Assembly (NCBI GenBank): GCA_030833725.1
Contig: JAURGP010000002.1
Location: forward strand, 1-64,000
Direction of reading: 5' to 3'
DNA length: 64,000 nucleotides
DNA from: Candidatus Kapaibacterium sp.
GTDB lineage: Bacteria > Bacteroidota > Ignavibacteria > Kapaibacteriales > Kapaibacteriaceae
The translations under genes were made by a program, and so were the position numbers. The notes under the pieces were generated by a model. That model made no database searches and was not told the DNA's origin. It worked only from the letters and a program-made list of their open reading frames with translations. This document shows, in pieces, positions 18,225-27,715 of this stretch (positions are counted from its first letter, which is position 1; each line of letters opens with the position of its first letter).

Positions 18225-20279
18225 TTATTTTATTGGACTTAGCACCACCACGCCGGGAAAAGGTTTTCCCGGCGTGGTCGGCGTCGTCTGAACCACAAAG
18301 TACACACTCCGACCACTCACCAACACCTCCTCGCAGTGCTCCGAGCCTGTCACGACCCAACGCTTCACGAGGGTTCCATCATAGGCAAAGAGGGCAATCG
18401 TCTCTCCAGGCCACACACCGCGAACGCACACTCGGTTACCCTGCCACGATGCCGTGAACGACGGTGCTACACGCTCTTCCACGTCCGTTGGAGCGAACTG
18501 AAAGGGTTCGCTCTCCGACGCACAGTTGCCGAATTGCCTGCTGCGCGTCACTACGCGGTAGGCCGCTGCTTTTGTTGGCACGTACCACGGCCGGTTCCAG
18601 CCTGTTATGGGCACATTACCAACAAACCACTGATAGCTGTCTGCCAGCGGCGATGCCCATAGTGTGTCGGCGCGCAGCGATAGTGAGGTGGTAGGGGGCT
18701 CGTAGTTACGCAGGGTGAAGCGCACTGGTCCAACTGTGAGTACGCAACCATTCTCGGCGTCAGGCAAAATCTCTGCAGTGATAGAGTATGTGCCGGGTTG
18801 TGCAATGGCAATCACCTCGTTGGTATCACCCGTACTCCACGCAACAGTGTTGTAGCCAGGCCCATCCACCTGAACGGACAACCGCAAGCCCCCTTCCCCA
18901 TTACACAGAACGGTGTCTCCTGCTACGTTTACCCGCGCTGAAGGCACCGGAACTTGCGTCACCACAATCGAGTCTACCACCTCTCCACATCCTTTTGTGC
19001 TCCGGGCAATGGCACGGTACACTCCAGGAGTACTCACCGTAATCTCTGCAGTAGTTGCACCAGTCGACCACTCGACAGTGGCATCTGCACTGGCAGCTGC
19101 ACGGAGTGTTACCGTATCACCTGGACATATCGCAGACGGTCCAATCATTTGCAATTCCGGGGGGCGTGCCCACGCTATGATGGTGTCCACCACATCACCG
19201 TCAAAGCATGTTGTGTTCACCAAGGCGATCACATTTTCACGCTCCTTGATGACGTATCGATACGTCGTGCCACGCACACTGTCGGGCAACCACATCACCG
19301 ATGCTACCGGCCCGTTGTACGTCAGAACAATCGTGTCGCCTACGCATCCAACTGTGGTACTCATGCGGATGTCGCTACTGGCGAGTATCCGCATGGTTGT
19401 CTGCATCTGCGTCGTGCCTATGGCAGACATCGCACGATTGTCTCGGTTGAGGATGTGATTCACATAGGCAAACGTGGTGGCAAACTGCTGAGCACGATCA
19501 ATCGTACCGGGACACGTGAACTCACCGATGGAGCAGAGTGTATTCTGGTCTGCAAACTGACAGTGACTGCCGCCGGGAATCACGCCCAGTGCCTTGCACG
19601 TTGCCGCTACGGCGTTGTACATCGGTTGAATGGTTGTAAGGGGCGTCACGCAGTCCTCGCTTCCGGCAAGGATCAACGTGGGGCAGGTTACCGAAGCCGC
19701 AGCAGCTGTTGCACTGGGATTTGTTTCGGCTGGTGCCAAGGCGATCACGCTGGCGAGATTCCAATCCGTGTTGTCAAGGATGGTTTTGGCTGCAAGAAAC
19801 GAGGAGCCCCCTCCCATCGAGTGACCGATCAGGACGTAGTCATCACGAATCGCACCCTGCCAGCGTGAGCCTGCACGCGTGTTCTCTTGCCTGATCCATG
19901 CAAGACAGGCAACGATGTCATCGGCATACTCTGCATGATCTGGAAACAATCCGGAACCCGTTTCAGGAAGGATGGCAATAAAGCCAGCGGAATTCTTGCA
20001 GACCTCCGTTGCCAATGAAGTGTAGGCCCCTACCGGTAGTTGGTATCCATGAGCGATGACTGCAACACCAAAGTTTTCAGTGGAGCCTGTCGTGGATCCC
20101 TGCAATGGCGCATCGGTGCCACCAGGTGCCTCGGCAGGATAGATGATGGTGACGGCGATGGATGCACCGCGAGCTGCATCCTGAAAGGTAAGGCGTGTAC
20201 GACCCTCGTAGTAGGCTGCAGAAACAGTCTGGGCAACGGTGCATAGAATACCCACACACAACAGAAGAGTTAGCTTCAT
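18225..20279 (-). CDS. Secreted alpha/beta hydrolase (PAF-acetylhydrolase/dienelactone-like) with Ig/PKD-like repeats; C-terminus read from an interspersed repeat
   Basis: VLIGHSMGGGSSFLAAKT nucleophile elbow; CPTLILAGSEDCVTP; tail VVQTTPTTPGKPFPGVVVLSPIK encoded by the repeat at 18252-18273. Confidence 0.85.
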   Translation of the reverse strand: MKLTLLLCVGILCTVAQTVSAAYYEGRTRLTFQDAARGASIAVTIIYPAEAPGGTDAPLQGSTTGSTENFGVAVIAHGYQLPVGAYTSLATEVCKNSAGFIAILPETGSGLFPDHAEYADDIVACLAWIRQENTRAGSRWQGAIRDDYVLIGHSMGGGSSFLAAKTILDNTDWNLASVIALAPAETNPSATAAAASVTCPTLILAGSEDCVTPLTTIQPMYNAVAATCKALGVIPGGSHCQFADQNTLCSIGEFTCPGTIDRAQQFATTFAYVNHILNRDNRAMSAIGTTQMQTTMRILASSDIRMSTTVGCVGDTIVLTYNGPVASVMWLPDSVRGTTYRYVIKERENVIALVNTTCFDGDVVDTIIAWARPPELQMIGPSAICPGDTVTLRAAASADATVEWSTGATTAEITVSTPGVYRAIARSTKGCGEVVDSIVVTQVPVPSARVNVAGDTVLCNGEGGLRLSVQVDGPGYNTVAWSTGDTNEVIAIAQPGTYSITAEILPDAENGCVLTVGPVRFTLRNYEPPTTSLSLRADTLWASPLADSYQWFVGNVPITGWNRPWYVPTKAAAYRVVTRSRQFGNCASESEPFQFAPTDVEERVAPSFTASWQGNRVCVRGVWPGETIALFAYDGTLVKRWVVTGSEHCEEVLVSGRSVYFVVQTTPTTPGKPFPGVVVLSPIK
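18252..18273 (+). repeat. Interspersed palindrome (GG type) inside ORF 3' end
   Basis: acGCCGGGAAAAGGTTTTCCCGGCgt. Confidence 0.97.
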
Positions 20280-20333
20280 CGCACTACCTTTGTTTCTGCG
20301 ATACATCGTCCACGATACATGGTAGTGAAAATA

Positions 20334-20960
20334 ATGCACGCATTGGTCATTGGCGGTACTGGTCTTGTTGGCGTGGAACTGCTTCGACTTCTGGCGAGCG
20401 ATACAGAGTTTTCACGTATTGACTCCGTGGGCCGCAGTATCGTACCCGACCTCCAGGATCGTGTTCATCAGGTAGTGATGGATCTCCTGGAGGAATCACT
20501 TCCAGCAAATGTCACGCCCGACGTTGTGTTCTGCTGCTTGGGCACAACGATTCGCACGGCTGGATCGCAAGAGGCCTTTCGCCGCGTAGACTATGAGATG
20601 CCGATGAGGATTGCCAAAGCTGCACGTACGCGTGGGGCGCAGCACTTCATTCTGGTGAGCTCGCTTGGAGCAAACCCCGCATCCCGAACGTTTTACTCCC
20701 GCATTAAGGGAGAACTGGAACGCGACCTCCAGAAGCTGGGGTATCCGTCACTGACGTTTGTCCGGCCGTCCTTGCTGTTGGGTGATCGCACTGAGCCACG
20801 GTTTGGTGAACAAGTAGCTACGCTTGTGATGCTCACGTTCCGGTTACTCATCCCACGCTCGTTGCGTGCCATTTCAGCAACGCGCGTAGCAGCCGCAATG
20901 GTAGCCGCCGCGAAGCGGCGGCGGGTGGGGGTGGAGGTGATCGAGAATCGGGTGTTGTGA
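20334..20960 (+). CDS. NAD(P)-binding oxidoreductase (HTATIP2-like SDR)
   Basis: MHALVIGGTGLVGVELLRLLASD; CCLGTTIRTAGSQEAFRRVDYEMPMRIAKAARTRGAQHFILVSSLGANPASRTFYSRIKGELERDL. Confidence 0.9.
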   Translation: MHALVIGGTGLVGVELLRLLASDTEFSRIDSVGRSIVPDLQDRVHQVVMDLLEESLPANVTPDVVFCCLGTTIRTAGSQEAFRRVDYEMPMRIAKAARTRGAQHFILVSSLGANPASRTFYSRIKGELERDLQKLGYPSLTFVRPSLLLGDRTEPRFGEQVATLVMLTFRLLIPRSLRAISATRVAAAMVAAAKRRRVGVEVIENRVL

Positions 20961-20965
20961 CAGAC

Positions 20966-20987
20966 GCCGGGAAAAGGTTTTCCCGGC
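20966..20987 (+). repeat. Interspersed palindrome (GG type) between convergent genes
   Basis: acGCCGGGAAAAGGTTTTCCCGGCgt. Confidence 0.97.
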
Positions 20988-21003
20988 GTTGTCGATATGT
21001 CCG

Positions 21004-22131
21004 CTACGGCAACTCGTCGTACTGATACCCCAACACGGATTCATCCATGACAGCAGCTGGAGTATTGAGTCCGTCCATCCGGAAGTCCCAGGGCATGAGC
21101 ACCTCATTCAACCCAGACATCATCTCGCCACCGGAGGCGTAGTTTTTTCCGTGCCGCTTCATCCAGCCTGACCAGATCCGATCGATATTGGCGTGATGAA
21201 TCCAGAAGACTGGATCGTTGGGCGACGTGGCTTGGCACATACTTCCTGCATAGATATTTCCGTCAGGTGCTCTCCAGATACCACCTACGTATACGTGAAC
21301 GATGTTGTGTTGCGTGCTTCCACGCTCACCAGGAATACTAATTACATCCATAACTCCATTGGGATCGCATTCATTACCTGCCGTTCCACGCCAACCCTCC
21401 AGAGAATTGCGGAAGCTGATCGTTGTATCAACAGAGCTATCCCATGGAGCACTGTCGTACGTGGGGATGCTAAGCGACCCCAATATTTCTGCACTGGTAG
21501 GTAGCAGTGCGTCGGCGTTGAGGTTCTTGCCGATTCGACGCGTCAGATATGGAACAACATTGGGACTTGTGTTGTGATCAAAGAACACCGAGTCAATATC
21601 CACTTCATCTGAAACGGTAATGATCCATGCATCCTTCTGGAAGGGGCCGGAGGTAACGGCATAGCCCTGTGACGGATCACCATCGCCCCCTACCAATTCG
21701 TCCGAGAACAGAACCTGCTGAGCCGAGGGATCGGTCCAGTCCCAATATGGAATCGTGACATCCTTTCCACTGACGTCGCGCAAAGCACGCTCGAACAGGT
21801 CAAGATACACGCGGTGCCATGGGAGGAAGCCGGGATTCATGTGGGCGGGAAACATGCCATCACCACCAACCGTACCTGCATCGCAGAAGAATGCGAGGTA
21901 GTGCCACTTCACGAACTGATCGTAATAATTCAGCGTGGGGTCGTATGGCGAGGGCACGGTCTTCAGCGCCTTCACTGCGGAGACGAAATCGGCTTTTTCC
22001 TCGGTTGTCATCCGGGTTACGCTCTTGCGCACACGCAGATTTGAGGGGTTCGATGGATTGGTTGACGTGCATGCAGCGCTGAACAGAGCAACGATAGCCA
22101 GGCTGATGGCGATGTATGGTAGTGTTTTCAT
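21004..22131 (-). CDS. Tyrosinase-family copper oxidase (lipoprotein)
   Basis: Lipobox LFSAACTS; CuA-like WHYLAF...HMNPGFLPWHRVYLDLFERAL...PYWDW; CuB-like QHNIVHVYVGG...DPVFWIHHANIDRIW. Confidence 0.92.
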   Translation of the reverse strand: MKTLPYIAISLAIVALFSAACTSTNPSNPSNLRVRKSVTRMTTEEKADFVSAVKALKTVPSPYDPTLNYYDQFVKWHYLAFFCDAGTVGGDGMFPAHMNPGFLPWHRVYLDLFERALRDVSGKDVTIPYWDWTDPSAQQVLFSDELVGGDGDPSQGYAVTSGPFQKDAWIITVSDEVDIDSVFFDHNTSPNVVPYLTRRIGKNLNADALLPTSAEILGSLSIPTYDSAPWDSSVDTTISFRNSLEGWRGTAGNECDPNGVMDVISIPGERGSTQHNIVHVYVGGIWRAPDGNIYAGSMCQATSPNDPVFWIHHANIDRIWSGWMKRHGKNYASGGEMMSGLNEVLMPWDFRMDGLNTPAAVMDESVLGYQYDELP

Positions 22132-22159
22132 AGGTGCGATGATACGACAATGTAACGAC

Positions 22160-22181
22160 GCCGGGAAAACCTTTTCCCGGC
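22160..22181 (-). repeat. Interspersed palindrome (CC type), left arm of dimer in divergent promoter region
   Basis: acGCCGGGAAAACCTTTTCCCGGCgt. Confidence 0.97.
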
Positions 22182-22186
22182 GTGGT

Positions 22187-22208
22187 GCCGGGAAAAGGTT
22201 TTCCCGGC
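22187..22208 (+). repeat. Interspersed palindrome (GG type), right arm of dimer, spacer gtggt
   Basis: GCCGGGAAAAGGTTTTCCCGGCgt. Confidence 0.97.
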
Positions 22209-22276
22209 GTCGTCAACTTCCCGATGTTTGCCACAGCAAAACGTTCACCCCTTCACCCCCAACCACCTATAACACC

Positions 22277-24103
22277 ATGCAGCAGTACCGCTACGTCATC
22301 AGTGCGTTTGTGTGCCTCTTCGTATGCCTCACGCTCACCGTACTTCCTAGTCTGGCACAGCAACAGGAGATTCCCCAGCCTCCATCTGTTCGTGCACGCG
22401 ATGGAGTGCTGACCGACACACTGAACCTCGTGCTGGCCACAATCGCTGTAGGTGAACGCCAAGTATTGGCACGCACCTACAACGGTACAGCTCCGGGGTC
22501 CATCTGGCGTGTTCACCCAGGTGAAACCATGCGGATTCACCTGAACAACCAGCTTCCTCCAAATCCGGATGCTGATCTGCCAGATCAAGGCAACTACCCG
22601 CAGCGTGCAAACACAACAAACCTGCACGTCCATGGTTTGAATGTGTCGCCAAAGGATAATGGCGACAACGTTCTGTTGAGCATTGAGCCACAATCGTCGT
22701 TCGACTTCGAGTTCGAGTTGCCCGCCGACCACGCAGCCGGCACATACTGGTATCACCCGCATCACCACACATCCACGTGGTCGCAGGTGGTCAACGGTCT
22801 TGCTGGTGCCATCGTGATCGAGGATCCTACAGATCCATCAGTCACGGATCCTGCGCTCCTCGCCATGAGCGATCGCGTGTTTCTCTTCTCGTCATACATG
22901 ATCGATACGGCTACGAATACCATTGGCTATCCTCGCCGCTTAGCGTCTGCAACGGCAACGACCCCAATACCAGGTAGTGATTCACCCGTGTTCGTCAATG
23001 GTGTACTGTCAGGGACGGTTACCATGCGCCCTGGTGAGATTCAGCGCTGGCGCTTCATCGATGCCACGTATGAGTTTTCCATGCGCCTTACGTGGTTGCA
23101 CATCAGCAATGGCGATACCACGCGTGTTGAGCAGTGGGAGATCGCTAACGATGGCTTGTACTTTCCTGCTCCGAAGCCAACCTCCCAGGTGACGTTTACT
23201 GCCGGTGCGCGGAGCGATGTTCTTGTGCAGGCGCCGGCCGCCGAAGGGCGCTATATAGTCCAGCTCGAGGCGTTGGATCGTGGGATGAGGGTGATGGAAA
23301 CGCGAGAACTCATCGACATTATTGTAGGGGGCGACCCAGTGCTTCCAGCAATGACCATGCCGGCAGTTCTGCCGAAGGCCATGGCAGCGGGTACCATTCG
23401 CGACGAGGAGATTACTGGTACACGCCAGATCACGTTCCGCATCGGCGATTTTGGTGAGGTTGCGAAGGACTCTTCGGCTATCACCCGCACCTTTACGATC
23501 GACAACTCCCCGTTCAGCCATGATGTGGTGAACATGACAGTGAAAGCTGGCGATGTGGAGGAGTGGACGATTGTGAACGAGAGTGGCGGCTATCACCCAT
23601 TTCACATCCACGTAAATGAGTTTGAAGTGGTTGAGGTGAATGGCGTACGTCAAGATCCGGTGATCTGGCGCGACGTACTTCTGCTTGCACCCAATAGCAC
23701 CTATAAGATTCGTCAGCGCTATACCGACTACGATGGCAAGACCGTCTTGCACTGCCACTTCCTTCCTCATGAAGACTGGGGCATGATGAACATCATCGAT
23801 ATTCTGCCTCGCACATCGAATGTGAAAGAGACACCGTGGACCGAGCCCCTTGCCTTCCCGAACCCTGTTACGGGCAGGATGTCCACACTGAATGTGCAAC
23901 TGCCCGAATTCCTGGGAGACCGACGAGTGGACATCACGTTGCACGACATTACCGGCTCGGTGGTGAGAACACTGCAGACGTCGGCGGCCGAAAGCCCAGT
24001 TGTAGAGATCGATGTACAGGATATGCCGGCAGGATCGTACTACGTGCGCGTATCGGACGGTGAGGCGTACCGTACATCGGATATGGTGATTATCGTTAGA
24101 TGA
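22277..24103 (+). CDS. Multicopper oxidase with T9SS C-terminal sorting domain
   Basis: NLHVHGLNVSP, GTYWYHPHHHT, YHPFHIHVNEFEV, LHCHFLPHEDWGMM copper ligands; C-terminus LAFPNPVTGRMSTLNVQLP...MPAGSYYVRVSDGE. Confidence 0.95.
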   Translation: MQQYRYVISAFVCLFVCLTLTVLPSLAQQQEIPQPPSVRARDGVLTDTLNLVLATIAVGERQVLARTYNGTAPGSIWRVHPGETMRIHLNNQLPPNPDADLPDQGNYPQRANTTNLHVHGLNVSPKDNGDNVLLSIEPQSSFDFEFELPADHAAGTYWYHPHHHTSTWSQVVNGLAGAIVIEDPTDPSVTDPALLAMSDRVFLFSSYMIDTATNTIGYPRRLASATATTPIPGSDSPVFVNGVLSGTVTMRPGEIQRWRFIDATYEFSMRLTWLHISNGDTTRVEQWEIANDGLYFPAPKPTSQVTFTAGARSDVLVQAPAAEGRYIVQLEALDRGMRVMETRELIDIIVGGDPVLPAMTMPAVLPKAMAAGTIRDEEITGTRQITFRIGDFGEVAKDSSAITRTFTIDNSPFSHDVVNMTVKAGDVEEWTIVNESGGYHPFHIHVNEFEVVEVNGVRQDPVIWRDVLLLAPNSTYKIRQRYTDYDGKTVLHCHFLPHEDWGMMNIIDILPRTSNVKETPWTEPLAFPNPVTGRMSTLNVQLPEFLGDRRVDITLHDITGSVVRTLQTSAAESPVVEIDVQDMPAGSYYVRVSDGEAYRTSDMVIIVR

Positions 24104-24624
24104 TCAGACTTTTCTGGACAAATGTTGCACTCCTGATAGCGCTAGCTGTTGCGGCTGGCGCTGCAGTGCATACGCCCCGTTCCATTGACTCCCTGCCTGT
24201 CGTGTATGGTGCTGATTCTTCCGCAATCGACCTTCTGGCAGCATCGGACACAACAACCGTCGTTGCCGTCCGACATCTTGGTGCGATCTGCTCCCACTGC
24301 GTGGAGCAGATCATCCTGCTGAACGAGTACGCCAATGAGTTTCGTCGGAGAAATGCACGTGTGATTGCCTTCTCTATGGACGACGTTGATGAGTGCCAAC
24401 TGGCAGCAAAGGAGCATGCCATCGACACCGATGTTCTGCAGCTCTGCTACGATGAGCGCGATGCGTGTTCTCGTGCAGTGGGTAGCACGATCCAGGAGAT
24501 TGATGGATCGTTTACCGATCTCCACGCCGTGCTCGTGATCCGAAAGCGCATCGTGGTGTTTGAGCACTACTCTACGCAGCCGTTGATGTCGCTGGGTGGT
24601 GTTTTTGAGGTGCTGGGTGAGTGA
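24100..24624 (+). CDS. Thioredoxin-fold/AhpC-TSA-like protein
   Basis: VVAVRHLGAICSHCVEQIILLNEYANEFRRRNARVIAFSMDD (CxxC); overlaps the MCO stop (ATGA). Confidence 0.75.
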   Translation: MIRLFWTNVALLIALAVAAGAAVHTPRSIDSLPVVYGADSSAIDLLAASDTTTVVAVRHLGAICSHCVEQIILLNEYANEFRRRNARVIAFSMDDVDECQLAAKEHAIDTDVLQLCYDERDACSRAVGSTIQEIDGSFTDLHAVLVIRKRIVVFEHYSTQPLMSLGGVFEVLGE

Positions 24625-24647
24625 CGCCGAGGGCGACGGAGGACCAC

Positions 24648-24669
24648 GCCGGGAAAAGGTTTTCCCGGC
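24648..24669 (+). repeat. Interspersed palindrome (GG type)
   Basis: acGCCGGGAAAAGGTTTTCCCGGCgt. Confidence 0.97.
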
Positions 24670-24730
24670 GTCGTGTAACTAACAGTCTGTTCACATAGTC
24701 CCCGCACGAGTTATCACATAGGAGAGCCGA

Positions 24731-26110
24731 ATGAGACGCGTCATTGCTACACTGCTTCTGGCTGCCAGTCCAGTACTTCACTACGCGCAAACCAACCCAG
24801 CGATTACATCGTGGTTGATTAACACAACTGGGGCAAAGGGTCGACACTACGTGCAGGGTAATCCTGCACCGATTGCAGATACCATGCTTGCCAATGTGAT
24901 GCTGGTGCGGTATTCGGAGGCATATAGCTATGTGAATTGCAACGGTATCCCTTCCTACGTGATTGGACCATATCCCGACGGCAATCCGGCTACTGCGGTT
25001 GGACGGAACTATCTCTTCAAGATCCCGCTGGATCCTCAGCCAAACACCGGAACCAAAACGGCTGTCGGGTTAGGCCACATTGCAGTACTCGTCAACGGTG
25101 TGCCAGTGTACAACTACGCTGACGCGCGCTCGTACAACAACCAGAATATTTGGCACCAGAACGCCGTGTTCTTTGAGCGGATTGGATTCGACTGCTCGAA
25201 GGGTCATCCTGCACCTTTGCGTACGGGTCCTCCAGGTATGGGAGGGGGCTCGGCAGATGGTCAGTATCATCATCACCAAGATCCCTCGGCCTTCAACGTT
25301 GCCAAGGTTGTGATGTCGGACATTTGCGATATGTACCTCGCTGATGGTCTGTACGTCCCAGATAGCACACAGCATGGCCCCCTGATTGGATTCGCCTTTG
25401 ATGGCTATCCGATCTATGCTGCCTATGGATGGGCTGATGGCACTCAATCTGTTCGACGGATCACGTCCAGCTATCAAATCCGCTCCATCGGCGAGCGAAC
25501 AACACTTCCGGACGGCACAGTGCTGTCGACGTCACAGTATGGTCCTGCCCTATCGCAGTATCCACTTGGCGCCTACGCCGAGGACTACGAGTACCTTGCT
25601 GGTTCTGGTGACCTCGACGAGCATAACGGCAGGTTCTGCATCACGCCGGAGTATCCCGGTGGTACGTATGCCTACTTTGCGACGATCGATGAAGACGGTA
25701 ATTCGGTGTACCCATATGTGATCGGGCCCACATACTACGGCGTAGTAGAGCAGTCGAATTTTGCTGGTACTGGCCCTGGAGCGGCTCCAACTCGGGTAAC
25801 GATCACTGAACCAGTAACTCGCTACCTCCCCGGCGTGACCTCTGTTCGAGACGTAGAGAATGCCATTACTCCTACGGTGTTCCCAAATCCGGCCATGGAC
25901 GTCATCATCGTACAAGTGCGGCAACCTCTTCAGGCTGATGCCACCGTCAGCATGTACGACCTACGAGGAGTCCTTGTCCGATCATCACGCATTCACTCCG
26001 GCAGCACGATGTGCTACGTGGATGTGGAGACACTGTACGCAGGCACGTACATCGTCCATGTTGAAACCCATGGTGTTGTACGGTCGTATCCAGTCATTCT
26101 TGGAGAGTGA
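24731..26110 (+). CDS. YHYH domain protein with T9SS C-terminal sorting domain
   Basis: DGQYHHHQDPSAF...IGFAFDGYPIYAAYG; C-terminus TVFPNPAMDVIIVQV...LYAGTYIVHVET. Confidence 0.88.
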   Translation: MRRVIATLLLAASPVLHYAQTNPAITSWLINTTGAKGRHYVQGNPAPIADTMLANVMLVRYSEAYSYVNCNGIPSYVIGPYPDGNPATAVGRNYLFKIPLDPQPNTGTKTAVGLGHIAVLVNGVPVYNYADARSYNNQNIWHQNAVFFERIGFDCSKGHPAPLRTGPPGMGGGSADGQYHHHQDPSAFNVAKVVMSDICDMYLADGLYVPDSTQHGPLIGFAFDGYPIYAAYGWADGTQSVRRITSSYQIRSIGERTTLPDGTVLSTSQYGPALSQYPLGAYAEDYEYLAGSGDLDEHNGRFCITPEYPGGTYAYFATIDEDGNSVYPYVIGPTYYGVVEQSNFAGTGPGAAPTRVTITEPVTRYLPGVTSVRDVENAITPTVFPNPAMDVIIVQVRQPLQADATVSMYDLRGVLVRSSRIHSGSTMCYVDVETLYAGTYIVHVETHGVVRSYPVILGE

Positions 26111-26113
26111 TCG

Positions 26114-26704
26114 GTGCTGGAGGTCCTTCTCTCGATTGTGTTTGTCGTCCACTCTACGGGAAATGGTGGGCAATACACCTTGGAGCGCGCTCAGTGGTAT
26201 GTTGGGAACGTTGAACTCCATGCCATCGACGGGAGTTCGTATCGCATCGCAGGCTACTACCTCCTAGATACCGACGATCCACAATCACTCAGGCTAGAGC
26301 TGCCAGAGCTTCTGCCTCACGCAGACTATCGGTCCTTGAGCTTCACTCTTGGGGTAGACAGCCTTGATAATCACGGTGGACCGCGGGAGGGGGCTCTCGA
26401 TCCAATGCACGGCATGTACTGGACCTGGTCGACAGGGTACATCTTCCTGAAGATTGAAGGTACGGCTTCGGCGTCGCCTCAGCCCAAGAAACGTATCGAG
26501 TACCACCTTGGGGGTTTTAGAGCCCCCTACAACAATATCCGTCGCGTACACTGTGCGATGACGAGCGGACAGGAAGCCCGCATCGTGGTAGATGTTGATG
26601 CGTTCATGCGCACGATTAATGTTGCCCAGACTCCAGGCGTCATGGATGTACGTTCATCTGCCGATCTGATTGATCAGGCAGTGGAGATGTTCCGTGCACC
26701 ATAA
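26114..26704 (+). CDS. MbnP family copper-binding-like protein
   Basis: LERAQWYVGNVELHAIDG...YLLDTDDP...LSFTLGVDSLDNHGG...ALDPMHGMYWTWSTGYIFLKIEG: MbnP/TIGR04052-like pattern; GTG start. Confidence 0.82.
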   Translation: MLEVLLSIVFVVHSTGNGGQYTLERAQWYVGNVELHAIDGSSYRIAGYYLLDTDDPQSLRLELPELLPHADYRSLSFTLGVDSLDNHGGPREGALDPMHGMYWTWSTGYIFLKIEGTASASPQPKKRIEYHLGGFRAPYNNIRRVHCAMTSGQEARIVVDVDAFMRTINVAQTPGVMDVRSSADLIDQAVEMFRAP

Positions 26705-27662
26705 GATTGTGGTTATCTGTATGCTGGTTGTAGCGATCGCTACAACGGTAGTGCAGAGTGGAAATCATGGTGAGCAGGACGAAGCAGTCGTTGCCCTTGG
26801 AAGACGACTGTTCTACGATCCCGTGCTTTCTGTAGATCAAACTACCAGCTGTGGTACGTGTCATCAGCAGTTTGCAGCGTTTGCGCATGTAGACCACGCG
26901 CTGAGTCACGGAGTGTACGGACGTATCGGTACCCGTAACGTACCGGCACTGCAGAATCTTGCATCTCGCCGTGGTTTCATGTGGGACGGTGCGATTGAGC
27001 ACCTGGACATGCAGGCGTTAAGCCCCCTAACCAGTCACGCTGAAATGGGCGAAACCCTACCACGCATCCTAGAGAAGCTTGACAGTGTGGGATGGTGCCG
27101 AACCCTGATGACGCAGGCCTATGGTAGTCCAGACATTACGATCCCGCGAGTGCTGCGTGCATTGGGTCGATTCGTGGCTACGTTGGAGAGTCGTTCTTCT
27201 CGGTTCGACCGTTGGCATGCAGGGCAGGACACGTTAGCTGAGAACGAGAGACGAGGGTATGATCTTTTCCGAGCATACTGCGCATCATGCCACAATGGTA
27301 TCGACTTCACCGATGATTCCTTTCGCAGCAATGGTCTGCCGCTGGATTCACTCTTGATGGATCACGGACGCGAGCGAGTAACGCTGGACGAGCAGGATCG
27401 GTACCGGTTCAAAGTGCCATCACTTCGAAACGTGGGGCGCACAATGCCCTATATGCATGATGGTCGGTTCAAGCGTCTTCGAGATGTACTTGCCCATTAT
27501 GCGCAGCAAGACGATCTCGCCGACCATGCTGATCCGTTGGTGCGATCAATTGCACCACTGGATGACCGTGCCCGCAAGGATCTGATCGCCTTTCTGCTCA
27601 CGCTGACTGATGAGGCATTTCTTCGGGATACAGCGTTCGGCGAGAAGGAGGTATGGGAGTAA
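26694..27662 (+). CDS. Di-haem cytochrome c peroxidase/MauG family (MbnH-like)
   Basis: LGRRLFYDPVLSVDQTTSCGTCHQQFAAFAH and YCASCHNGIDFTD (two CxxCH); KVPSLRNVGRTMPYMHDGRF. Overlaps the mbnP-like gene; start approximate. Confidence 0.9.
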   Translation: MHHKIVVICMLVVAIATTVVQSGNHGEQDEAVVALGRRLFYDPVLSVDQTTSCGTCHQQFAAFAHVDHALSHGVYGRIGTRNVPALQNLASRRGFMWDGAIEHLDMQALSPLTSHAEMGETLPRILEKLDSVGWCRTLMTQAYGSPDITIPRVLRALGRFVATLESRSSRFDRWHAGQDTLAENERRGYDLFRAYCASCHNGIDFTDDSFRSNGLPLDSLLMDHGRERVTLDEQDRYRFKVPSLRNVGRTMPYMHDGRFKRLRDVLAHYAQQDDLADHADPLVRSIAPLDDRARKDLIAFLLTLTDEAFLRDTAFGEKEVWE

Positions 27663-27681
27663 GGACGACGTAAGGACCACG

Positions 27682-27703
27682 CCGGGAAAACCTTTTCCCG
27701 GCG
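27682..27703 (-). repeat. Interspersed palindrome (CC type) between convergent genes
   Basis: acGCCGGGAAAACCTTTTCCCGGCgt. Confidence 0.97.
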
Positions 27704-27715
27704 TCGTCCGCAATT

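Noticed and set aside
18954-19868. 304-aa plus-strand ORF
   Set aside because: Antisense to the alpha/beta hydrolase gene; explained by low stop density opposite biased codons.
20902-20921. GCCGCCGCgaaGCGGCGGC hairpin
   Set aside because: Lies inside the 3' end of an SDR CDS, without T-run; explained by Ala/Lys/Arg codons.
23009-23944. 311-aa minus-strand ORF
   Set aside because: Antisense to a clear multicopper oxidase; His-rich low-information translation, no recognisable domain.
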